From Viridothelium virens (lineage: Eukaryota; Ascomycota; Dothideomycetes; Trypetheliales; Trypetheliaceae), in contig ML991830.1 in the NCBI GenBank assembly GCA_010094025.1, positions 62,001 through 126,000 of the forward strand: a stretch of 64,000 nt of DNA, read 5' to 3'. This document shows, one piece after another, positions 1 through 11,628 of this stretch. Below the pieces are notes generated by a model. It saw only the letters and a program-made list of their open reading frames with translations. It made no database searches and was not told the DNA's origin. Position 1 is the first letter of the stretch. The number at the start of each line of letters is the position of its first letter. Made by a program: the position numbers and the translations under genes.

Positions 1-1817
1 AATCTTCAACTCGCTATTCAGGTAGTTGGCTATATCCTGATTGTGTCCTTCTTGTCCTTCTATCACTAGATCCAGTCCTCCGCGCATGGTGATATGCGGA
101 TAATGCCTACTGGAAAAGCAGACCTGTAGCCTGACCCCAGCAGACACAGTGAGGTCACCGATATACTCAAAGAATGATATCATGTCGCGGACTTGATACT
201 CCTCACATTCGTCTAAGGCATCAATGAAGCAAAGTGCAGAATTTTCTCCAAGACCTTGCACAGCCAGTTCTATTAAGATTTTCAACGTTTCGAGACTCCA
301 CTGAAAGCTCGCACTAATGCTTACTGACTCGATCCCGGCGAAGTAAAAGACGTTCCGAAGCTTTGGGAATCGTTCGAGGAGTTGAAGTAAGAGCGACCGG
401 TATAGCCCGGTTGTAGATCTCTCCAGACTCTCGCCTCGTGCATTGAAGAAGAAGGATATGAGGATTCTGTCCTTCATCGTCTTGCGAGTATTAAGTAGGG
501 CGAATTTCATCAACGTCGACTTTCCAGTTCCAGGCTTCCCTTTCATCCACAAAAAACCATGGTGTTCGTTGTATTTAGTAGTGTCAAGCCAGTCGACGTA
601 TTTCGAGTTTTCCAGGAGCCATTTGCATGTCTTCGTGTGGGCTTTCCCGATAGTCATCTGGCGAGCATCGATTTGATCAAACTTCAATGAGTTCAACAAG
701 AAATTTATCTCTTTTTCGGTTAACAACTTAATATCCCTTTGCCTGGGCTGACTAGAGACTGAACTGGAAATTCTATGCAAAGCGGAGACAACTTTCCCAT
801 ACTCAATATCATTCGCTCCAGTAAAACGGCACATTTCCATATGATTACGCCCAATATGTTCGGGAACTTCGATCTTCGGGAGGTTCAGGTACGAAGATGT
901 ATCCTCGACGACCTGCAAATTTGCTTAGCGATGAAGCAGTATATTGTCATGAAGTAGTCGTTCAGCTACCTTATGACCACTAAGAGGTGTGACACCATAT
1001 TGTTCTTGAAATGAGTGGATAACCCAGTTCTGCTCCTGAGCCATGAGGCCGAACTCATCTCTCAGCTCTCTAAGGCGCTCTGCTGTTGGCAAGAGTGTAT
1101 TAACAATTTGCTCATTGACGGAAAACCCAGCAATTTTGAATACCATCTCGGCAATGCGTTGGAGAATGCCACGGGGATCGGCACCGCCATGTGGGGTACC
1201 AAAGAACATTATACCAACCGTCGACTTAAAGATGCCATTGAGATGACTCTGCAGTTGGCGGCAGCTGCTTGACCTCCGCAACATTTCCTTCACGATGATA
1301 CCTCCCAGGCTGTGTGCAATAAACAACATTGGCCTTGATGCGTCTGCCCGACGTCCAGCCTCCAAGGCTACCAGAAAGTCCCAAGCAATATCATAGACTG
1401 TACTTTGGCTCGCTGGAGGGCCTAGCTTATGTCTTATATGTGTATCATAGCCGTAGACCAAGACTCGTGAGTTGGGAAGGGTCATGGGAATCAGGTCTCT
1501 CGGCCAATAGATAGCAGGACGAGGGCCTTCTGGATGTGATTTGGAAAACTGACCAAGTTTTCGGATTTTTGAAGGCTGTTCGGCTGTTTCGTCGTCTTCG
1601 TTGGCCTGGTGTCCTGGGTCTCCCCTTTTGTGAGTCCAGGTCCGCTCGGGGTGGCCGGTAAATCCGTGAACGAATATGACGCTTTCTAGTCAGCCAAGCA
1701 ATCTGAAATCATATGGTTCCTCACTTACTCTAGAGAAGGCTTTTCCGGATTTACCACAACCGTCAATCCGGTCGAAGGTATTGACTGGCGACAACTAGGC
1801 CCGCCTCGAGCATCCAT
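1..1817 (-). CDS. NLR-like protein: alpha/beta hydrolase + NACHT (partial, C-terminus off left edge)
   Basis: Three exons fit: 1729-1817 (start ATG at 1817), 970-1681, and 912 to the left edge, with introns at 1682-1728 and 913-969. The N-terminal domain is a SERAC1/SesB-like alpha/beta hydrolase: strand DVIFVHGFTGHP, nucleophile elbow AHSLGG, FFGTPHGG, and a final SGHK that probably carries the catalytic His. A linker typical of fungal NLRs follows (MEMCRF, then RQMTIGKAH), then a NACHT domain with P-loop GKPGTGKST near 515-540 and Walker B FIDALDECEE near 200-235. By family knowledge such proteins are STAND ATPases in fungal non-self recognition and regulated cell death, with a C-terminal repeat sensor, here outside the window. 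The splice before DVIFVHG restores the family consensus, which supports this start. No neighbour suggests a cognate amyloid or effector partner. Confidence 0.88.
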
Positions 1818-2949
1818 AATACCGGCAGCAGTGATGGCCGTTACCAGACCTGGAGATGAAACTTATCCCGGCCTTGAGGCGGCCACGAAGAGCGGAGTGT
1901 GAAAAGCCAGTGACTGTGCACGCATGAATGAAGCTGGTACCTGAAGCTATACACTGCTGGGATAAGTCCCCCGTGAGTTCCTCAGAGCGGCGAAAAATCG
2001 ATGAGGTGGTTTGACGACAGAAGGCTGATATAGAGGTGCTGCACATGCAAGTAGGCTGCAGTAAACCCTTTGCAGAGGGTTTTGATGTATCTCTTTCCCC
2101 GCGAGTTTGCATGGGTTCCTTGCCTCAGGCGCCGTCCTACCGTACATCCCCCGCCTCTCGCTCTCTTTAGTAGGCAGGGACGTTCAGACCCACCTGGTAC
2201 TTAGAAGCTTTGCGGAAGAATCAGGATTTCTCATCTTTTGTAACAACTTCCACAGCAGGATGTGATTGATTGTCACCGGTATAATAGTGCGCTAATGCAC
2301 TGCTCAACGATTCGACTGGTAGGATGAGGTACTTACACTCCAGCCCCTGGGTCAGTGGTCCTGCATCTTGGCCATCAACTACCCAAATACATTCACGACT
2401 TCCAGGAACATCGCAACGCTTTGGAAGAGGTGCGATGCCAATGTTCTTGGCATCCCTCAAAATAGGCGGTCGAAGAAAAATTATGGTATCTTGGGAGAGT
2501 TCTGGGCATGTATACACTTGAGCGGTGCAAACCAGAGCTTCTCACTGGGATTGTCGTTGGCATACAGTCGATGGCCACAGAGAAGCTTGTTGACGGTATC
2601 TGTAAGTGAGGGGTGACGGATCAGTGCGAGGCATAGGAGCGCTTTGGCTTTGGCCGATGAACGTGCATAGAGCTTGTACGCGAGCAAGAGATAGACTTGC
2701 CCTGGTCAATACCTAAGCTCGTTAACATTAAAGTAGCGCTCCCTCAGCTTCCTAGGTAGATCAAGTGCTAGACTCCCGCGAGAAGTCAACAGTGTTGTGG
2801 CGACTGCGCCATGCAGCAGACACCGTCCATCGTGCCCTCTTCTGTACAAGCAGTGTAAAACTGAAGAATCGACCTCGTCTGATTCTGTACACTTTGCTAC
2901 TGGATTTCGTCGTTTTTCAATCGGTTTGATCCAGATGCCATTCGCTCCT
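1818..2949. other. Intergenic stretch with weak unclassified reading frames
   Basis: Minus-strand open stretches lie at 2221-2517, 2481-2687 and 2706-2984. The last overlaps the end of the WDR6 homologue. The 2481-2687 stretch reads like plausible protein (LLAYKLYARSSAKAK), but no start, splice pattern or family could be established. It may be the decayed end of a gene or a short unannotated one. Nothing else is recognised. Confidence 0.3.
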
Positions 2950-5900
2950 CTAGCGAAGCCTCCACACTTCGAGACCAACCCCACACACTACAACCCTCGC
3001 ACTTGTAGCCCTTGGACTCGCGTTCGGTGCCATATCACTCGCATCTGTAGATGCATTGCTCTCATCGACAAGCGTTGCCAGCATCGCCATACTGGCCACA
3101 TCAGCCACATCAGTGCTTTCGTCCCTCAACTTCTTTACCTGCACGCCCGCCACACCAGGCATGCTCAAATCAATTGTGATCTTCCACGTCTTGATGCGCT
3201 GATCGTTGCTCGCAGTGACAGCATGGAACTTCTTCCTGATATCTTTGGAAGACACTTCCGGGACGGATTTTTGGTGCGAGATGGCCACCATCGAGATGGC
3301 TGTGATAGCGGCTGAGTGCGCTCGAGGAACTAGGAGGGTTGATAGTGAAACCTGCGTTCTGCCATGGGATGAGGCTGGTGCTTCCGAGGCTGGTTGCTTG
3401 CGAGATATTTCCCCCTTCGCCATGCTATGACGGATTATCGAGATACCCAAGGCGTTATCATCGCCACCGCTTATCAACAAAATTGTGCCTTCGTCAAGCG
3501 GATGATATGCGAGAGCTTTGATAGTGCTTTGATGGACGACTGATTTCAACCCGCAGGTTTGTGGAATTTGTTGAGCATCAGCCTGATCCAAATACGGCAA
3601 TGTCGTTTTTGAGGACGGTCGTCTGTGGAGATCCCAGAATGCTAGAAAGCCGTCCCCTCCTGCAGTCATGAGAGTAGTGCTTGAGGGGAGGAAGACACAT
3701 CGCGTGAGGCAAGTGTAGTTCGGGCCGTAGGATCCTGTGTACACATGTTGCCAAGTACAGCCGTATTTGCTGGAACGATACGCGTACACCTGTTGAAGCA
3801 ACGAGGTCAGCTATAGCTCTTGCATTTCTTTTGGTCGCATGTTCAGACTCACTCGGACCGTTGAATCGGAATATGTACAAGCGATATCGAACACCGCGTC
3901 TGAGCTTCTTGTCTTTGTAGTTTGAACTATATCGTTTCGTCGCAAGTCAAGACTCGTGATCCGCAGGTCAGGGATCTCGCTTTGGAACGGAAGTACAGAC
4001 TCGCAGACAGTAGCAATGCCAACGATAGGTGCAGACTGAACGTGCCACACAAAGAGCTCTTCAAAGCCACCACTACTAAATAGATAGCTGCCGTCTTCTG
4101 ACCACTGAAGATATTGGATACCTGTATTGTGCTTACGGAGGACTCGCAAGCAGCGAAAACCTACACTTTCGGATGACACTGCCGAGTTAGCAGGATCATA
4201 TTCAAAGATGCGAATATCAGTATCCTCTGCTCCGGTGGCAAAGAAATGCCTTCTCTTTCCATCCACATCTAAAGGCGCTGGGGCCACAGCCACAGCTTTG
4301 ATCTCCCGCCCATGTCCTCCTCGCCGAACTTTCCGATGTAATGGACGCCGCTGGTGGTATATGTTGCAGACGTTCGCTTTCGTCCAGACGAACATGCCAC
4401 CCTGCCCTCGTTCGGAAGGGTTGAACGCCCAATTTCTATGTGCGCCACCACATTCAACACTCATCACTTCTTCAGCAATAGTCTCGTTCCAGAGTACAAA
4501 GCGCTTATTGCGAAACCCCCATAGGAGTAGATGGCTGTTTTGATGGTCGATAAGAAGGCCCTCGATGTGGGGACCAAATGGCAGGATTATCTTATGCATG
4601 AGAAGGGATGATATTGAATCATATTTGATGATAAGGTGGTGTATAGCATATGTTCCATCACGTCCAGTGCTGAAGAGATAGCCCGATCTGTAAAACTCTT
4701 CAGGCCCAGCGCCGCTGGTGGGATCCGGAAGCCATGCAATTGAAGTGACTGCTTCTTTACCATGTGCATTGCTAAGCATATGAGTGGGTAAGCATTGACC
4801 GGAACCCTCGATAGGTGGTTGAAGCGCTTCAGGATCCCCAGCTGTACGCGGTCTGCAAATACTGTAGATTGCGGTCCCAGAACTCCTAGATCCGACAACG
4901 AGAAGCTCGTGCTGCATGTCAAGGATGATATGCTTAATGCTTGTGACAACAAAGTTCGGAGGTAATTTCAACTTGGAGTGACTGGATTTTAAGTACAGAC
5001 TACTGCATTCATAGGATTTGGAAAGGAAATTATCAAGATATTCTCCCCCTCCAGTAGTAACAGTGAGGCTAAGGACATTGAGAGTAAATCCGGGGTCTCC
5101 GGTGCCAAATTGCATGCGATCAAGGAAGAGACCAGAAACCATTCCATCGACTTGAGCAACCTTAGAAGTCAAGCCCCAGTTGTCGTCATAGTGGTAGATG
5201 GATCCGCTCCGACTGCCGATGAAGGAGCAGGGAGGCGGGTACGGCGTGCAGGGCTTCGATAAAGTTGAACCATTGCGGAGATCCTTAAAATCGATGACAC
5301 GAAGCCATCCCATGAATGTTTTTGTCGCTGTGTTGGCTAAGGTACCCCAAGAATCTCGAACAGCAGGAGTGGCGAGCAGCAAAGTGCCTGCTTTTGTCAT
5401 CGTCACAAAAGAGTTTGGCCTAATGAAGGTGTAATCTCGGAACAAATCGTTACTCTCCAAGGGGAAGCTGCAGATCTGTGCATCCAGGTCCGAGCCTTGT
5501 GAACAAATAGGGACGGAGCCCTCCTGTTCATGAATAGCTGTTATCTCTGATCCTTCCTTTGTTTCATTGTCGTAACTGGTAGGTCTGACTTCACATGCTG
5601 AATGTGTCTTCATGGCACTGGAAACATCATGGATTGTCCACTCTTCATGATCATTGGAGTGATCCTTATCCAATTTCGCGTCTCGGGCACGATGCAAGGT
5701 AATGCTACCATCTGCTCCACCAGTAATGACATCAACCTGACCGTCAAGCTCACACGCGATGGCAGAGGACCAAATATTCTTCCCGCAGTGGTGCTCAGAG
5801 GAGCGGATATGTCGTATTACCACTCGTCCATCATTATCCAGTGCAAGATCCCAGAATTGGCAAGTTGCATCCTCGCCCACAGATGTCAGTCCCGGCAATA

Positions 5901-7058
5901 GAGCCTCTGTTCCTGCGGAGGATTTGCATGGTAGGAAATGCACATTCCATATTCTTGATGCATGACCTAAGGCCAAGGCAAGTTGGCCAGCATCGTCTGA
6001 AAACTCGATAGGCGTGCGCATTGCGTCGGCGTAGAATCCGGTTTCCTTTTCCTTAGCTTTGTCAATGACTTCTTGCGGAGCTGTCACATTGTCAGAGTCG
6101 TCAACAGTAGCGATCTGCCAGACGCGGATGGTGCGATCATCGGAACAGCTTGCCAGAAGACGCTGCGTGCCCCTCTCGTGAATGGGTACCAGATATGGGG
6201 ATATCCGCAATCCATAGATGGAGCCTTCGTGGCCGGTGAATACGTTATGAGTTGTCACTTTGATATCTGGTCCAGCTATCGTGTCCCTGATATTGCATGA
6301 CCAAACAATGATTTCTCCAAAGGCTGTTCCTGCTGCAACTAGTATCCGACTTGTGCTAAGCCAAAGCAGATTCGCAGAATAGAGGATGCATCGTGAGGCT
6401 GCTGTAAGCTCTGTCAAGGAGGTCTGAGAACTGGATATTTCTTTAGCGTTAGTGGCATGACTCTGCCTTGCATCAGCATTGAGTGGCTTGAAAGAGAAAA
6501 AAAAAGCCAGAGCTTACCTTGCAGCTCTATGACGCTGCATCTGGTCCATACGCCACCGACATTTCAACTCGAGTAATGCATTGTGAGCTGTGACCAGTGG
6601 GACCCGAGTTTGCCTGTGAACACCTGTTGCTTCATCCAGCTCCAGCCCATCGGCCGTTAGGGTGTCAAAGCGAGCATCTAAAATCCAATCTCCAGCTACT
6701 AGGTTTGATCCTAACCATATCTCAGGCTCTTCAATGCCTATTTTTGCCCATGCAAATCGCACACTTCGCGAGCCCCATATCACTAGTATTACCTCCTCTT
6801 CTGTTGTTGTGCTTGCATCACTGAGAATAATCCCATGAATGACTTGGTCTTCGAAAACCCTGGTTTTGGTGAGTGCGTGGAAGTCAGCCGAATAGAGGCG
6901 CAATGAATTTCCTGTGCCGACGAGATAGCATCCATTCCAGTGAGCGACTGCGGTGATGGGCACTACAGCCGCTTCATGCTGCTAAAGATGAGTACAAGTA
7001 AATGAGAGATGTATGATACTAGCGAATTGGAGCGAAATGGTCTTACCTCCAGTGACAT
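2950..7058 (-). CDS. RTT10: WDR6/Rtt10 (Trm734)-like WD40 protein
   Basis: Large WD-repeat protein of about 1297 residues. The model has four exons: 7047-7058 (MSLE only), 6518-6981, 3853-6430 and 2950-3789, with introns of 65, 87 and 63 bp; all phases agree. The N-terminus reads PITAVAHWNGCYLVGTGN and VIHGI, as in WDR6 proteins. Repeats such as HEGSIYGLRISP with DDRTIRVWQI are spread over the length, and the last exon has GGDGFLAFWDL. In yeast Rtt10/Trm734 partners the methyltransferase Trm7 for 2'-O-methylation of tRNA wobble position 34; human WDR6 does the same with FTSJ1. The same role is inferred here, in the cytosol. The tiny first exon of 12 nt is inferred from an in-frame ATG followed by a clean GTAAGA donor and a CTTTAG acceptor. 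Confidence 0.9.
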
Positions 7059-7750
7059 TGGCTTCTGTGGAGAGCTGCGGCATGCAATGACAACGTACGA
7101 TACCGAGTGGGTCTTCGGGCTCGAAAGACTCGTCCGCAAGACTGCTCTTTAGACGAATGCAACGCCGCTTGCGATACAGCTTGACCGCCTACGCTCGGAA
7201 CGCCACTTTTGAGCACTGTAAGTGTCTCGAAGACAAGCGGCTCAAATTCAGAAGGACACTGATTAAGCGATAGGAAATGCGGATCGTGCCTCTCGGAAGA
7301 CGCTTTTGAGCTCTATCATCGAAGTATCGTACCGAATAATCCTACTCTCATTTCGCTGAACTTTACTTTCTTTGTGAAACGAAAGTCCCATGCTTTCATA
7401 CACCATTATTAGAAAAGGGCGTTTCGTCAATTTCAATACACTGATACCATCAGCTTCTAGTCTAAATCTAGCTTTCGTCGCTTTGATTCACAAGCCATTC
7501 ATCAAGCCCAATTGTATCATCCAAAACAGCTCCAGTTCCCGACCTTTCATCGCGTTGCATACAGGAAATTCTCTCCATGCCAGATCGATCTTACCAAACC
7601 TACAAATCCGCAGTAGATGGCATCGATCACGTCTCCGTGATTCTCGCTGTCAATTTACTTACTACTATCCCTATCGTTGCCCTTACAACCCACTCTGTTG
7701 CCACCAGCGCCATCCTTCCCTTCCCAGTAAGCTTATCCTTCAACATCTCC
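7059..7750. other. Upstream region of the WDR6 homologue
   Basis: No gene supported. Plus-strand open stretches at 7390-7842 have low-complexity composition and no family resemblance. The first few hundred bases should hold the promoter and 5' leader of the WDR6 homologue. Confidence 0.4.
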
Positions 7751-7835
7751 TTTTTTGCCTTCTCGATTCGACTGCACACCTCGTTCTAGAACTTTACCTT
7801 CTCTTCCTCCACATTGCCCATCCCCTCCTTCAGCT

Positions 7836-8330
7836 CAATTAACACCACCTTCTTCCCCCCTCGGCTCCCCTACAATCACTGCGTCCGTCAACAGTGGAAA
7901 AGTCGCAACCGTCGCCTCCTCAGCAATCGAGTTGAACTTCCGTCCAGATGCCAGAATAATTGGATCATCCGCCCGCCCGTAAAGCCTCCACGTCCCCTTC
8001 GCCCTCTTCTCCCGATCAGGATGCAGCTTGGACAGATCATGCGTCCGCAACTCGGTCAGACCGGGCTGCGGTCCAGCAGTCGCTCCGGAAGCGATCGCAG
8101 TCCGCGAGGACAGTGTCCGTCGCAACAGCCTCTGCGGACGCCTAGCGGTAGACAAACTCCGAGGCGCCGTTGGGGGCACGCTCGGAGAAGGCGTGGAAGG
8201 CGGGTGGAAGTGTGGGTACGACTAGTCGGGGTCACCGTGGGTAGGTGCATAATGAGACAGCCGAATTCTCAGTGGAGCCGTAGAAGGCGTTCATGGAGAC
8301 GTACTGGGTGAGCTGATAATCGATTGATGG
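7836..8330 (-). pseudogene. Orphan fragment of an NRPS-like / adenylate-forming reductase A domain
   Basis: Reading the minus strand from about 8300, one frame gives MNAFYGSTENSAVSL, which matches the conserved A5-like motif of fungal adenylate-forming domains. Another frame, 7835-8179, gives LRTHDLSKLHPD, then GTWRLYGRADDPIILASG and KFNSIAEEA, matching the A7-A8 region that ends the adenylation domain in alpha-aminoadipate-reductase-like and NRPS-like enzymes. The pieces are in different frames with a stop between them. No N-terminal adenylation core, carrier domain or reductase domain is present on either side. This is a decayed relic about 0.5 kb long of an enzyme that in other fungi activates a carboxylic acid with ATP. 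The motif order and spacing fit one original gene. Confidence 0.7.
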
Positions 8331-8339
8331 GGAAAGGGG

Positions 8340-8943
8340 ATCCGCTGCATAGAGAATAGATCTAGGATCCCCTCACTGAAAGAAAATTTCTTTACTTACT
8401 AGAGTGAATTCTCCCCTTACAAAACCTCTCTCAAAGGCTTCTACGCTCACTAATTATTTGTTTGCCTCATATATGTATTCAATGAATATTCTCCATCGCT
8501 ATCCTATGCTGAAGGGATTCGTACATCTAGGAGAGGGCGTCATCGAGCTTACGTTGGGCGTTCTTTTATGGCACAAAGGTACGGACTCCTCATTGCCATG
8601 CCATAATTTCATGAAAAGACTCATCATTGTTATTGCCTGTGGTAGAGCAAGCAGACTAATTAAAGAGCTAAAGCTAGAGTACAGAATTCTTGTTTAGAGC
8701 TAAGAGCCAGTGCAGGACCACCAATACCCCCCGTTTGTGTAAGAAAGAAATATCTATGAGCAAGGAATAACAGATCAAGTAGCACTCAAAGCATTACCGC
8801 TTCACAGTGAAGAGACATATAATGGATGGCCAATTGGTAGCCATGCCTTCTGGTGAGCCTGGATCACTGCTGACGGAAGATGACACATAACGCCGGGAAC
8901 GACCATGAGTCGGTGCACCCTCCCACGTATTGACTCTTCATGT
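8340..8943. other. Gene-free stretch
   Basis: The small plus-strand open stretch 8404-8697 has no recognisable family or splice context. I did not find upstream pieces of the neighbouring adenylation-domain relic here. Confidence 0.4.
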
Positions 8944-10611
8944 CTATGATGCATTACTTGAACCTTTTTCGCTGGCTTCAGTCGTGGCCTCGTTTAGAAT
9001 CGCTTGCATTTCCTCCCATTCCTCCTCTGGAATCGATGATTCCGGGTACAGCTCCGCTAACATGAAATAACGCTTCCAACCACGTTCGATTCGTGCCTGC
9101 TTCTGTTCCTCAGTAAGTCCGCCAAAGTACTCATACCAATTAGATGCATCAAGGTCATCTTCACGAACTGTTGCCGAATCGATTGGTTCAGCCGTATCGT
9201 CCACGTCTATTGATTCAGCCGTATCGTCTACGTCTATTGGTGTGTCGCTTGTTGAGGTTGGGAGGGAAGTTTTGGTACGGTGTCTGTAAGCAGTATTAGC
9301 GCAGGAATGACAAGAGTAGAGACCGCGGTGAGTTTGCACATACTGCCATGGATCCGAGCCTGGAAGACTATAATAGAACATGCCTGGCCCGAAGAATTCA
9401 ATCCCGTACATAGGCTCGAAATTCTCATCCTTGAAGACATGGAAGATGTGGGTGATTATGTGCCGACATCCTATCAGCATGGGACTGCATCTCGGAGCCT
9501 TATCATGGTAAGGTACTGTGTATGGTATACGTGCTGAGACTATGGGTGAAAGGATAACCTTGGATGGCCTAGATGTTGTAATCCATTCGCGTTCGTTGCT
9601 CTCGGACATGGTGGAAGGATAACAAGCTCGGAATGTAAAGCCAGTCTCACCAAGATACTCATCTGCAGTCACTTGATACCGCTGGCTTTTTCTTTCGGCG
9701 CCAACAATATATATGCTGATCTTGAGATCATCCCAAAGCTCATGCACGTCTGACCGGAGAGAGATGAGGTTTAGAGGGCAATAGCTTCCTATTCCGAAAG
9801 ACTGGCGCATTATCTCATGGGCGATGTTCTCAGGAAATATTAGAAACAGTGTGAGTAAGAAGGGCATAGAAGCTGAACTTGGCTGCATTAAGGCAGCCGG
9901 AAGGATTTGCACACATTGTGGTCTGTTGCCCTACTCCTGGTTCATTTCACGCATTATTACGCACTGCTGATTATCGCGATTGATGACGAGCCGTTCGATG
10001 AACTCCGTGTGCCAGGCCTCATGCGCGGAGAACGGAACAGATTCTTTTGGAACCGACCCAAAGATGTCGATTCCTCGATTTTGTAGGATAAGTTGAACTT
10101 GTGTACACTCCTCCTGAAGAGTAGGCTTGTTCGGATCTTTGACCTCGGGACTTGGCCTGAGCCTGTCCGACCTGTCCCTCTTAGGGAAAGACGCCCTTCC
10201 TTGTGCAATAACGCGTCGTATTAGTCTGGCATAAAATACGGTAGAAGATTCAAATTGGCCCATGACCTGTGCCAACCATTGCACCTGTGACTTATGACCC
10301 ATTTGATCAAAGATTTTCTTCCATTGCTGCCATAGCTCCTCTTGCTGCTGGTTTTGAAGAATCTCTCGGAGGCGGAAAACGGCTAAATTCTGGTCGTCAA
10401 AAATTGCATTGTAGGATTTGCGGTCTCCCTCCCATCGATGCCTGGAAGTTAGGGGAGAAGGTATGGCTTGGAAGCTGTCATACTGTATTAAGCGATTTGC
10501 GTGTTGGAATTCATTCTCACTGGTAACTTATTAGGCAATGACTTTGGCCGTGAATTAAGGAAGAGCTGTATACTCGTCCCAATTCTTAATGTGCCAATCT
10601 TTTTCAGACAT
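8944..10611 (-). pseudogene. Fungal HNH-nuclease-like protein interrupted by an in-frame TAG
   Basis: Exon 1 10574-10611 starts MSEKDWHIKNW; a 54-bp intron (10520-10573) joins it in frame to exon 2. The protein then reads through to 9933, where an in-frame TAG (9931-9933) follows CVIMREMNQE, and the same frame continues to 8944. The layout matches fungal HNH-signature proteins: a helical N-terminal part, RDNQQCVIM (usual RDxxxCVITG), then a usual AHIFPF block, here VQILPAA, and ENIAHEIM with NLISLRSDVHELWD, which matches the family's NGI-LxxxxHxxWD block. The first metal-binding His of the HNH core is replaced by Gln. The C-terminal part holds a near-perfect acidic repeat (IDVDDTAESIDVDDTAEPID). 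Probably a recently inactivated or non-catalytic copy. A short cryptic intron removing the stop was sought, but none kept the frame. Confidence 0.65.
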
Positions 10612-11628
10612 TTGTAGAAAGGCGACGAGGTCAATATTACCGTAACCGACTTAGGTAATTGTGAACGATGCGAACCGCTGTTGAAGGCCAGAAGTTGAGT
10701 AATATCCAGTTGTGTGATAGAGATCTGGAGCTTTGAGGTTATATTCAGAGAGCAAGGTAAGGAAGCTTTAGGTAGGTGAAGTGAAATTGCTTGGCGAACA
10801 GAAACTGCGTAAAAGCACGTGATACGGCAGGACTTTCGACTAGAAAGTGAAGAAATTGTAGGATTTCAATAGAAAATTATGCCACTTGCCTATTTAGACT
10901 AGATAGGTATCTAGATAAGGTACCTAGTTATCTGACATGTGTTGGGCCTTAGCTATTAGTGCAAATACCGCTTGCAGAGCCTTTTCCGAGTGTCTGCCAA
11001 CACGCTGAGACCTTTGCTCTGAGCTCGACTTTGTTTTCAAGTCAGAGTTTTCAATCAGAACACTCCCCTGTACGGTTTCTCTGTTTATCAATGATAGTAT
11101 GTGTGGAGCATTTTTAAGTGAGAAAGTTAGATACCGCAGCTGGAATCGCGCATTTGGCTGGATGTTGAATGGATTCGATTAATTACATAAGAACAAATTG
11201 TTGTTGGCTTAGGATGAGGGAAAGTCGGGGCCTATATTGAATCGAAGGTCCGCGTCGTACCTAGATCGTCGGTTGTTAACTAGGTACGTGAGGGAAAGTC
11301 GTGTTGTGACTATCTATTTCTCCGACCCTAAAGGCTCGGTCAGCGGAATAAAAGGCACATGATCAAAGACAAACCTTAATCTCACCAACTTCCGTATGCG
11401 TTTACTTCAAAATGGTCGGAAACATCATCAAAATGCTTACTAAAAAGCCACAGCTATACACAAGAAACCAGTACAAACCTAACCCACCGTCTAGAAGCCT
11501 GGAGCAAGCCATCGATTGGAAGGAGAGATGTACATAAATTGTTAGAAGCCAGCGAACAAACTTGTGCAACTTAGATCATATGGAACCGTTGCCGAGCAGA
11601 TCTTCCAAAGACACTAACGTCATTCCGC
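10612..11628. other. Gene-free stretch of about 1 kb
   Basis: No supported gene on either strand. It is fairly AT-rich, with short direct similarities such as two ctaggta/ctagata clusters around 10900-10930 and paired gggaaagtcg at about 11219 and 11291. It should contain the promoter of the HNH-like gene and the 3' end of the permease gene. Confidence 0.4.

Noticed and set aside
1795-2147. Separate small genes on the minus strand upstream of the NLR-like gene
   Set aside because: The first exon of the NLR-like gene (1729-1817) is explained by its own splice. The remaining overlapping frames have no family pattern.
4127-4543. Plus-strand open stretch inside the WDR6 homologue
   Set aside because: Antisense shadow of a clear WD40 coding exon, with no independent family pattern.
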